24,413 bases of DNA from Sulfurimonas sp. (GTDB lineage Bacteria > Campylobacterota > Campylobacteria > Campylobacterales > Sulfurimonadaceae): positions 1 through 24,413 of the forward strand of contig JALTUB010000051.1 of the NCBI GenBank assembly GCA_027047745.1, read 5' to 3'. Numbering within the stretch: the first letter of the stretch is position 1; the number at the start of each line of letters is the position of its first letter. Below the pieces are notes generated by a model. That model worked only from the letters and a program-made list of their open reading frames with translations, made no database searches and was not told the origin of the DNA. The position numbers and the translations under genes were made by a program. Shown in pieces: positions 14,515 to 21,352 of this stretch.

Positions 14515-15411
14515 TTAATAATCAACAATAAGATTTGCAGTTAAAGTTGTATCCGTGTTTTTATTATCACCTGCTTGGTTTACATAATCAACCTTATAAC
14601 TCAAACCTGCTGAAAATATATCTGACAACTTAGTGGTTAATGCTGATTTGGAATAAACAAAGTATCTGTTTACATATTTAAACGAACCCCTATAGCTAAG
14701 TTCTTGTCCAAACTTTAGATTTTTTAGCACTTTCCATACATAAACACCTTTTAGTCTATATGCTGCGTATTTATCACTATAACTTGGGTCTGTAGCCAAG
14801 ATAGGGGTATTTTTAGCATTTGGATATGCCACAACTTTAGTTTTAGCTATATCTCCATAGTTTACTTTAGCATATTGATCAACAGAGTAGAGTATATTTC
14901 CATCAACGCTCAACTTATGTTTAGGTGATACTATAAGTTTATATTTAACACCAGGACCAGTATAGGCTTGGTAATCAAAAGCAGAAAATTTATCTTGTTT
15001 ATAGCCAACTAAGTAGTCAAAAGAAAATCTACCTGTAAACGCATAAATATACTCTAGCTCTACAAAAAACTTATTTTTGCTCACTATGCCTTTATTATCA
15101 GCATACTGCCCATCAAATTTTAAAGTTCCCTCATGTTTACCCCATTTTCTTTTTAGTTTTGATTCTAAATTAAATGTTTGAGTGTCCGTATTTCCTGTTG
15201 TACCAATGTAACCTAGTTCTGTATGTGTCTTTAACTTCTCTTTTGGAGTTTTCACAACTTCAAATGTTTTCATTTGTGTTTGTAAAGAACTTAATCGTGA
15301 TTTAAGAGTGTTTATCTCAGCTTTTATCTCCTCTTTAGTCTTTGGAGTTTGTGTTTGAGAGGCTAAAAGCCATGAACTTGCTACCAATGAAATTATTACT
15401 ATTTTTTTCAA
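14515..15411 (-). CDS. DUF481-family outer-membrane beta-barrel protein
   Basis: This 298-residue protein has a Sec signal peptide (MKKIVIISLVASSWLLAS, cleavage likely near residue 18), then a short coiled coil (about 25-50, EIKAEINTLKSRLSSLQTQM), then a DUF481 beta-barrel from about residue 65. Signs of the family are ELGYIGTTGNTDTQTFNLESK and alternating aromatic strands such as FFVELEYIYAFTGRFSFDYLVGYK. It ends in an aromatic residue (LIVDY), as outer-membrane barrels do. DUF481 includes YdiY, described as a salt-induced outer-membrane protein. The role here is unknown. The start is four bases after the DUF309 gene, so it is translated from the same message. Confidence 0.88.
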   Translation of the reverse strand: MKKIVIISLVASSWLLASQTQTPKTKEEIKAEINTLKSRLSSLQTQMKTFEVVKTPKEKLKTHTELGYIGTTGNTDTQTFNLESKLKRKWGKHEGTLKFDGQYADNKGIVSKNKFFVELEYIYAFTGRFSFDYLVGYKQDKFSAFDYQAYTGPGVKYKLIVSPKHKLSVDGNILYSVDQYAKVNYGDIAKTKVVAYPNAKNTPILATDPSYSDKYAAYRLKGVYVWKVLKNLKFGQELSYRGSFKYVNRYFVYSKSALTTKLSDIFSAGLSYKVDYVNQAGDNKNTDTTLTANLIVDY

Positions 15412-15415
15412 ATTT

Positions 15416-15727
15416 TTACCTCATATTTGAATTTATCTCTTCAAGATGCCTAGAAATACTATAGTAATCATTAAGATATGATGATTCTACTTTAAAAAGT
15501 AGTTGTCTATACTTTAGATAGTTCATCCATACTTTTTTACTCTGTTTGATTTTACCTTTTTTGTGTAGTTCAAAACTCACAGATGCGTTTATAAAACCTT
15601 TTAGCAGTTTTACTTCTGAACTATCTTCAAAACGACGAGGAAACCAAGCCTCTTCTAAAGCTTCATGAGCATCATAAAATCGTTCTTCCTCTAAACAAAT
15701 TACAAAATTTTCTATCTTACTCTTCAT
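15416..15727 (-). CDS. DUF309 family protein
   Basis: This 103-residue helical protein shows the DUF309 signatures: YDAHEALEEAW (H21, E22, W28), the LLKGFINASVSFELHKKG segment with its conserved His, and a C-terminal helix. The conserved His/Glu suggest a metal or small-ligand site, but the family has no settled function. It overlaps the rhodanese-like gene by 11 bases and is four bases ahead of the DUF481 gene, which argues for co-translation. Confidence 0.87.
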   Translation of the reverse strand: MKSKIENFVICLEEERFYDAHEALEEAWFPRRFEDSSEVKLLKGFINASVSFELHKKGKIKQSKKVWMNYLKYRQLLFKVESSYLNDYYSISRHLEEINSNMR

Positions 15728-16031
15728 CTATCACCATCATATTTACTCTCCAGTATCCTCTTCCACCTTTAAGTGAAACGCAGTGATACTGGGGAAATTT
15801 ATCTTTATACTCTTTGAGTCTGTTAAGTGTTGCCTTGCCTGTATCGCAGTAAAAGACAAAAACAGTTCCCTCTTTGTATGTTTTCATTTGTGGAGGGTTA
15901 TAAGTTTGTGTGTTTGCTTTTTCTATGGGAGAGAGGATTGTGTCGATAAGAACGACATCAACACCCTCTTTTTGCAGTCTTTTTTTATTTACTAAGAACT
16001 CTTTTTGAGTCCACTCATCTGGATAGTGCAT
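15717..16031 (-). CDS. Rhodanese-like domain protein (divergent)
   Basis: This 104-residue cytoplasmic protein has a C-terminal half that follows the rhodanese core: VFVFYCDTGKATLNRL, with the candidate catalytic C62 in a CDTGKAT loop, then VSLKGGRGYWR, the usual KGG..W ending. The N-terminal half resembles the start of a rhodanese fold (VVLIDTILSPIEKANT). Rhodaneses carry sulfur as a cysteine persulfide. The short length suggests a minimal single domain. It starts 15 bases after the CZB chemoreceptor gene and overlaps the DUF309 gene by 11 bases. Confidence 0.68.
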   Translation of the reverse strand: MHYPDEWTQKEFLVNKKRLQKEGVDVVLIDTILSPIEKANTQTYNPPQMKTYKEGTVFVFYCDTGKATLNRLKEYKDKFPQYHCVSLKGGRGYWRVNMMVIDEE

Positions 16032-16046
16032 TTTAGACTTTATATA

Positions 16047-17135
16047 CTACTGTTTACGATGCTTTAAAAAACTATCATATAAGTCTTCAAAACCAACATC
16101 ACTTGAGTTTTCAACCTTAGCCATCTGCTCTATAGCTTTTTTGTACTGTCCATCTTCCCAAAGTTTAACAGCATGTTTTGTCTCTTGGTGAACTAAAGTA
16201 TGGTGAGAGTTTAGACTAGAGATAGTTTTAGAATCATCTTTTATCTTAAAACTATGTTCGTTAAACCACTTACCAAATCTACAGCTATGTTCATCTATAA
16301 GCTCACTTTTTTCATTATTTATAAAAGTATTATAAGCAAGTAGTTTAAAGAGGATATGGTCTAGTTTACCAGTACCCACGCCTATTTCATTAGCTATGTT
16401 TTCAGTTATGTTAGAGATATGATGAGAGTTGCTTATAACATGTTCAAGCTCTTCAAAAAATGATGTAAGCTTTTCGTTCATCGTGTCAGTATTTGTTCTA
16501 AACATCTCTGAAACATCTTGTATCTCTGAAGTGTTTTGTTTTAACTGTCCTATGCTTATCTCAACTTCTTGTGTAGCTTTTTGTGTTCTCTCTGCAAGTT
16601 TTCTTACCTCATCAGCAACAACAGCAAAACCTCGTCCATGTTCACCAGCTCTTGCTGCTTCTATGGCTGCATTTAGAGCAAGTAAATTTGTCTGGTCTGA
16701 AATATCCTTGATAAGGTTGATAATATCTCCGATGGAAGTCACACTATCATTTAGTGAACTTGCACCATTGTTAAGGTTTTCTGCCTCTTGAGCTATAAGG
16801 TTTATAGACTCATTGATGCTCTCAGAATCCTCTTGAACAGTATCTATGCGTTTAGATGTTTTTTCATTTGTCTCACTTGCATCTGTTAGTTGTTCTACAG
16901 TTGACTCCATGATAGTTCTTGTAAAGGTAACACCACTCTTATATGATTTTAAAAGAAGTTGGATGATTTCTTCTTTGGCTGTATCTTCTTGCGAGCAAAT
17001 TTTCTCTTGAGTTTGTGCCTCTTGTTGGCTCTCAAAGCGTCTAAGCTCATCAAGCTCTGCTTGAAGCTCTCTGTTTTTGTTTTCTAACTCTTTTATGTGA
17101 TTTTGTTCTTTATCACATCCACCAAAAAAACCCAT
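16047..17135 (-). CDS. Cytoplasmic methyl-accepting chemotaxis protein with CZB domain (TlpD-like)
   Basis: This 362-residue soluble chemoreceptor has an N-terminal coiled coil (about 10-50), a short linker, an MCP signalling domain whose hairpin tip is NLLALNAAIEAARAGEHGRG with DEVRKLAERT, and a C-terminal CZB zinc-binding domain. The CZB signature is present: a His in DHILFKLLAY, Cys in HSCRFGKW, and two His in SHHTLVH. No transmembrane segment occurs, so it senses inside the cell. Helicobacter TlpD has this architecture and responds to oxidative stress and related signals, and a similar role is inferred. AAGGTGG precedes the start. It is divergent from the helicase gene (82 bases). Confidence 0.92.
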   Translation of the reverse strand: MGFFGGCDKEQNHIKELENKNRELQAELDELRRFESQQEAQTQEKICSQEDTAKEEIIQLLLKSYKSGVTFTRTIMESTVEQLTDASETNEKTSKRIDTVQEDSESINESINLIAQEAENLNNGASSLNDSVTSIGDIINLIKDISDQTNLLALNAAIEAARAGEHGRGFAVVADEVRKLAERTQKATQEVEISIGQLKQNTSEIQDVSEMFRTNTDTMNEKLTSFFEELEHVISNSHHISNITENIANEIGVGTGKLDHILFKLLAYNTFINNEKSELIDEHSCRFGKWFNEHSFKIKDDSKTISSLNSHHTLVHQETKHAVKLWEDGQYKKAIEQMAKVENSSDVGFEDLYDSFLKHRKQ

Positions 17136-17206
17136 ACTGTACCACCTTATTTTTTTCTATAGTAATAGTATCATAAAATTGTTATTTTCATACTAAATTT
17201 TTTTGT

Positions 17207-17212
17207 TATAAT
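17207..17212 (+). promoter_or_regulatory. -10 box of the SUV3-like helicase gene
   Basis: TATAAT, preceded by 'tttgt', ends five bases before the ATG at 17218. There is no ribosome binding site between them, so the message should be leaderless or nearly so. Confidence 0.5.
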
Positions 17213-17217
17213 GGCAA

Positions 17218-20016
17218 ATGTCTAAAAAAAATAAAAAAAGTATCAAAATAAACCAAAAAATCAGAGAGTTTTTTGATGGTGACCCTTTTGATGTTGGGGT
17301 TGAGAGAGTTAAGTCAGAAACTTTGAGTGAACTTTTTGCCACTCTTGGAATCTATGATATAGAACATAACAAAAAAACACTTCTTAAAACTATTAGAATG
17401 CTTTGGAGTGAAGCAGATGGTGGGTATAGAAAAGATATACTAGACTTTTTTCAAGCGAACAATGAAATCTACTACTCAGAGAAACCAAAAAATCCCATCC
17501 CTCAAAGAGAAGATAAACTAGAGCAGATACTTCATGAACTTGATACCAACCAAGAAGAGACAACACTTTTAATGACTGCATTTGAAAACACAAGAAGTAA
17601 AAAAATAACCATAGAAAAAGTAGATGCTAAACTGCATAACATACGCTTTGGCAAGAAAAAAGAGCTTTTGGAGAAAAAACTTGATGGATTTTTTGACATA
17701 GATGACTCGTTTGAGTTTAATGCTTCTTTGGAGTACAGAGTTTATGACCAATTTTTTCATAAAATCCTTACTCTAAATACTAAACCTTACGAGTATAAAT
17801 ACCTCGATACTACAGAACTAGAAGAGATAGTACAAAAAATCATAGAAGATAAACTAGAAACGATAAATAAAAAGCAAGAGAGTATCAACAAGTTTATCTC
17901 AAGCCTAAAAGTCCCTCATGCTTATCTTACAACTCAGCAGATAGTAACATCACTAAGAGCAAATCCACCAAAATCAAAACTCTCTTACCCACTTCTTAGC
18001 CATAAACTTTTAGCATCTATTTTAAAGCAAAAGATAGATACTCAAAGTGTCGAACTTCATGATAAAGAGATACTTTTAAATGTAAATGCAAAGATGAAAC
18101 TCCCCTACTCTGATGTTGAAATCCCTTATGAAGTTGAGCTTCATGTAGAGTTAAACGGAGTTTTAGAAAATATTTGGAATGGGAAAAGATTTAACTTTAC
18201 AGAGCTTTTAGAGAGTGTAAAAAAAGAACAAGAAAAACAGTTTCATAACTCTTTAGAAGAGGTAGTAAAAGAGTGTGGAAAGTATGCTGAACTTTTACAC
18301 TTTAGTGATGAAAAACTTCACCAAAAAGTTTATGAATTTCTTCTTGATATGCTCCCAAAAAATCTAGTATTTTCACCTAAAATCATCCGTAAAACTACAA
18401 GAATATTTATCTACAATATCCATGAACAGTTAGTGAAAAAACAACGACATGAACTTCTTGCTAGAACTATCAGAGACTTTAAAAACCTTTTTCCACTAGC
18501 AAGAGAGATGCGAAGAAAACTAACACTACATATAGGTTCAACAAACAGTGGTAAGACTTACGAGGCTATGCAAAAACTTCAAAGTTCAGATACAGGATAC
18601 TATCTTGCACCTCTTCGTTTACTAGCCCTTGAAGGTTATGAAACGCTAAAAGCAAAGGGGATAGACTCCTCACTTATAACAGGTGAAGAACAGATACTAG
18701 ATGATGATGCAACACACATCAGTTCGACCATAGAGATGTTAAACTTTGAGGTTGATGTTGATGTTTGTGTTATAGATGAAGTTCAGATGATAGACGATAG
18801 AGACCGTGGCTGGGCTTGGGCAAATGCCATCATAGGCGCACCTGCTAAAGAGATTATCATGACTGGTTCAAGTAACTCAAAAGAGGCTATAATCGCTCTA
18901 GCTGAGTATCTAGGTGAAGAGCTTGAAATCATAGAGCATGAGAGAAAAAATCCTCTCATACTCTTAGAGTCACCAACTCACCCAAAAGATGTAAAATCAG
19001 GCACGGCAATCATCGCTTTTAGTAGAAAGGATGTACTAAAACTAAAGCAAGAGTTTAGTGCAAACTTTCAAGTAAGCGTAGTTTATGGAAACCTTTCTCC
19101 TGAAGTAAGAAGAGAAGAAGCAAGGCGTTTTAGAGCAGGTGAAACACAGGTGCTTGTTGCTACGGATGCTATCGCTATGGGCATGAACTTACCTATAAAA
19201 ACTATACTCTTTAGCAAAGGTGAAAAATTTGATGGTGTTACTTCAAGAAAACTACTGCCATCAGAAGTACATCAAATCTCTGGTCGTGCTGGAAGATTTG
19301 GACTAAATGAAGAGGGTTTTGTAGGAGCTTTAAGTAGTGATGTTTTAAAAATAGTTCACAAAAGGTATTATCAAAAGGACCATATCATCCACATACCTTT
19401 TAAAGTGATGGCAAACTTAGAACATATCAAGCTTGTAGGACATATTTTAGAAGAAAAATCACTCTATGAGATACTGAAATTTTTTGTGCAAAATATGGAA
19501 TTTAATGGTCCTTTTAATGCTTCAAACTTAGATGATATGCTTGAAGCGTCTATCATTGTGGATAAATATGAGCTAGATATTGCTACAAAGTATCATCTAG
19601 CTTGTGCGCCGCTAACTCTAAAATCCCCCTACATCATCGCCTCTTATGAAAAGTACATTCATACTTTAGAAGCTAAAGAAGTTGTTCACTACTATGCCCC
19701 AGCACTCATAGGAGAGTATGCCCATACAAATGATGACCTGCTTCATGCAGAAGATATGGTAAAAGAGATTTCTCTTTATCTCTGGCTTAGTTATAGGTTT
19801 GATGAGTATTTTGTGGATGAACAAAAAGCAAGACAAACAAGAGGTGTTTTAAACAAGTACATTGAAGCGACACTTCAGCAAAGCCAACTAGCCCACCAAT
19901 GTAAACTTTGTGGAAAAACTTTACCAATGAATACAAAATATAATATTTGTCAATCATGTTTTAAGAAAAACTATACGCATAATAGAGGAAACAATAGAAG
20001 AAGTCGGCATAGATAG
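17218..20016 (+). CDS. SUV3-like ATP-dependent RNA helicase with C-terminal zinc ribbon
   Basis: This 932-residue superfamily 2 helicase carries SUV3-diagnostic motifs: GSTNSGKT (motif I, residues 440-447), APLRLLALEGYE (Ia), DEVQMIDD (motif II, D520), TGSSNS (III), VVYGNLSPEVRR, TDAIAMGMNLP (motif V, D650) and QISGRAGRF (motif VI, 686-694). After these comes a helical SUV3 C-terminal region, then a zinc ribbon C895/C898/C911/C914 and a basic tail (RGNNRRSRHR), likely for RNA binding. Residues 1-430 are not recognised; residues 30-60 weakly resemble a SAP-type helix pair. SUV3 unwinds RNA for degradation in mitochondria and in some bacteria. The start has runs of eight and seven A bases just inside it. 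It stands alone between divergent and downstream promoters. Confidence 0.88.
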   Translation: MSKKNKKSIKINQKIREFFDGDPFDVGVERVKSETLSELFATLGIYDIEHNKKTLLKTIRMLWSEADGGYRKDILDFFQANNEIYYSEKPKNPIPQREDKLEQILHELDTNQEETTLLMTAFENTRSKKITIEKVDAKLHNIRFGKKKELLEKKLDGFFDIDDSFEFNASLEYRVYDQFFHKILTLNTKPYEYKYLDTTELEEIVQKIIEDKLETINKKQESINKFISSLKVPHAYLTTQQIVTSLRANPPKSKLSYPLLSHKLLASILKQKIDTQSVELHDKEILLNVNAKMKLPYSDVEIPYEVELHVELNGVLENIWNGKRFNFTELLESVKKEQEKQFHNSLEEVVKECGKYAELLHFSDEKLHQKVYEFLLDMLPKNLVFSPKIIRKTTRIFIYNIHEQLVKKQRHELLARTIRDFKNLFPLAREMRRKLTLHIGSTNSGKTYEAMQKLQSSDTGYYLAPLRLLALEGYETLKAKGIDSSLITGEEQILDDDATHISSTIEMLNFEVDVDVCVIDEVQMIDDRDRGWAWANAIIGAPAKEIIMTGSSNSKEAIIALAEYLGEELEIIEHERKNPLILLESPTHPKDVKSGTAIIAFSRKDVLKLKQEFSANFQVSVVYGNLSPEVRREEARRFRAGETQVLVATDAIAMGMNLPIKTILFSKGEKFDGVTSRKLLPSEVHQISGRAGRFGLNEEGFVGALSSDVLKIVHKRYYQKDHIIHIPFKVMANLEHIKLVGHILEEKSLYEILKFFVQNMEFNGPFNASNLDDMLEASIIVDKYELDIATKYHLACAPLTLKSPYIIASYEKYIHTLEAKEVVHYYAPALIGEYAHTNDDLLHAEDMVKEISLYLWLSYRFDEYFVDEQKARQTRGVLNKYIEATLQQSQLAHQCKLCGKTLPMNTKYNICQSCFKKNYTHNRGNNRRSRHR

Positions 20017-20082
20017 ATGATACGATTATCTTGACTAATAGCTCATATAATGATACGATTATAATATTAATCAGCTCATTAG
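20017..20082 (+). repeat. Imperfect 33-bp tandem repeat with -10 box upstream of fic
   Basis: Two 33-base units (20017-20049 and 20050-20082) share ATGATACGATTAT at their left ends (20017-20029, 20050-20062) and AGCTCAT near their right ends (20040-20046, 20073-20079). The second unit contains the -10 TATAAT (20060-20065) of fic, and TAGGA just before the start serves as ribosome binding site. Thirty-three bases is about three helical turns, so a bound regulator would sit on the same face twice. Confidence 0.6.
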
Positions 20083-20089
20083 GATATAA

Positions 20090-21247
20090 ATGCAAAATAA
20101 AAAGAAATGGATATGGCAACATAAAGAGTATCCAGCTTTCAAATACAGTGTTAAAGAGTTCATCCCTAAACTGACTCTCATCGCTGAGAATGTTGGAAGA
20201 GTAAAAGCTCTTATATCTTTACTAGATGAAAAAGAGCAAGATAGCATAAAGATAGATATTTTAACAAGTGAAATAGTTTCAACTTCAGCCATAGAGGGTG
20301 AGCATCTCTCCCGAGATAGTGTCAGATCTTCCATAGGAAAAAAACTTGATGCCCACTTTGAGGGAACTCATGACAAATCAACTTACCATACTGATGCTCT
20401 AGCAAATATTCTTATAGACAGTATTCAAAACAGAGAAGATTTAGACCTAGTTCGTTTACATAAGTGGCATATATCACTCCTTAGCCATACACCGAGTAAA
20501 TTTACTAAAATAGAACTTGGGGCATTTAGAAGCTATGACGATATGCAAATAGTTTCTGGTTCTATTGGAAAAGAAAAAGTTCATTATGTAGCCTTGCCTT
20601 ATAAAAAAATACCAGAAGATATAAATAGTCTATTGGACTTCATCAACATTAGTGATGAAAATATTTACATTAAAAGTGCTGTCGCACACTTATGGTTTGT
20701 AACTATACACCCTTATGATGATGGTAACGGACGAATAGCTAGGATTATAGGTGACTATGTGGTTTCTAAAAACTTTGGACTTGAGTACAAGTATTTCAAT
20801 ATTTCTACTGCGATTGCGAAAAACCGTAGAAGTTACTATGACAAGCTTGAGAAAACTCAAAACTTATCTGATAATCCAAATTTAGAGTGTTCACAATGGA
20901 TAGAGTGGTATTTGGACATGTTTAATAACTCTTTGGAGGAGACATTAAATATCATAAATAAAGTCATCACTAAAACAAAATTTTGGGATAGGATTAGAGA
21001 TATTTCCCTTAATGCACGCCAGTTAAAAGTGCTTAGAAAACTACTTGATTACAATGACGGAGAGTTTAAAGGTGGCTTAACAAGTAAAAAATATGTAGCT
21101 ATGACAAAAGTATCCATAGCTACAGCTAAAAGAGATATACAAGAGTTAGTGAAGTATGAATGTATTTGTCAAATTGAAGGTTCACAGGGAAGAAATGTTA
21201 AATATGAATTGTCTATCCATAATCTGTGCTATAATCACAAAAATTAA
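20090..21247 (+). CDS. Fic-family protein (DUF4172-type N-terminus, winged-helix C-terminus)
   Basis: Fic proteins usually transfer AMP from ATP to a hydroxyl side chain of a target protein. The 385-residue protein has an N-terminal DUF4172-like region (starting KKWIWQHKEYPAFKY), an intramolecular inhibitory helix motif (S/T)xxxE(G/N) at T65-E69-G70 (TSAIEG), and the Fic core HPYDDGNGRIAR at residues 207-218, with catalytic H207. The core is complete, so the enzyme should be active once E69 is displaced. The C-terminal 80 residues look like a winged helix (TKVSIATAKRDIQELVKYECI), which may bind DNA, possibly its own promoter repeat. No antitoxin gene lies next to it, as expected for a self-inhibited class. 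Its target is unknown. Confidence 0.92.
   Translation: MQNKKKWIWQHKEYPAFKYSVKEFIPKLTLIAENVGRVKALISLLDEKEQDSIKIDILTSEIVSTSAIEGEHLSRDSVRSSIGKKLDAHFEGTHDKSTYHTDALANILIDSIQNREDLDLVRLHKWHISLLSHTPSKFTKIELGAFRSYDDMQIVSGSIGKEKVHYVALPYKKIPEDINSLLDFINISDENIYIKSAVAHLWFVTIHPYDDGNGRIARIIGDYVVSKNFGLEYKYFNISTAIAKNRRSYYDKLEKTQNLSDNPNLECSQWIEWYLDMFNNSLEETLNIINKVITKTKFWDRIRDISLNARQLKVLRKLLDYNDGEFKGGLTSKKYVAMTKVSIATAKRDIQELVKYECICQIEGSQGRNVKYELSIHNLCYNHKN
21230..21235 (+). promoter_or_regulatory. Possible promoter inside the 3' end of fic
   Basis: TATAAT in the context 'gtgcTATAATcac' lies within the last codons of fic. A transcript would start near 21242 and run to the terminator at 21318-21345, giving an RNA of about 100-110 bases. 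This is inferred from one -10 box only. Confidence 0.35.
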
Positions 21248-21262
21248 AACTAAAGGCACTAT

Positions 21263-21334
21263 ATGAAGAAGATAATTATTACACTTGCAAGTTTATCAAC
21301 AGATAAAGCAAAACTTATGAAGTCAATGTTCTAA
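21263..21334 (+). CDS. Possible 23-residue peptide or gene remnant
   Basis: A 23-codon frame begins MKKIIITLASLS, much like the start of a Sec signal peptide, then continues TDKAKLMKSMF and stops. AAAGG at 21252-21256 is six bases before the ATG. The stop codon lies in the loop of the terminator hairpin. It might be a real small peptide, a leftover of a secreted-protein gene that lost its middle, or a chance frame inside a small RNA. I cannot decide between these. Confidence 0.35.
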   Translation: MKKIIITLASLSTDKAKLMKSMF

Positions 21335-21345
21335 TATTGACTTCA
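21318..21345. terminator. Bidirectional intrinsic terminator between fic and the heme chemoreceptor
   Basis: A perfect 10-bp stem, TGAAGTCAAT (21318-21327) and ATTGACTTCA (21336-21345), encloses an eight-base loop. On the plus strand it is followed by TTAAATTTTA, on the minus strand by TAAGTTTT. It sits between the 3' ends of the convergent fic and chemoreceptor genes, as expected for a shared terminator. Confidence 0.65.
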
Positions 21346-21352
21346 TTAAATT

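Noticed and set aside
16429..16791. Plus-strand frame of 120 codons opposite the CZB chemoreceptor (a similar one at 21681-22022 opposite the other receptor)
   Set aside because: Both are shadows of the conserved MCP tip sequence, which leaves the complement open. Similarity between the two shadows only reflects similarity of the real genes.
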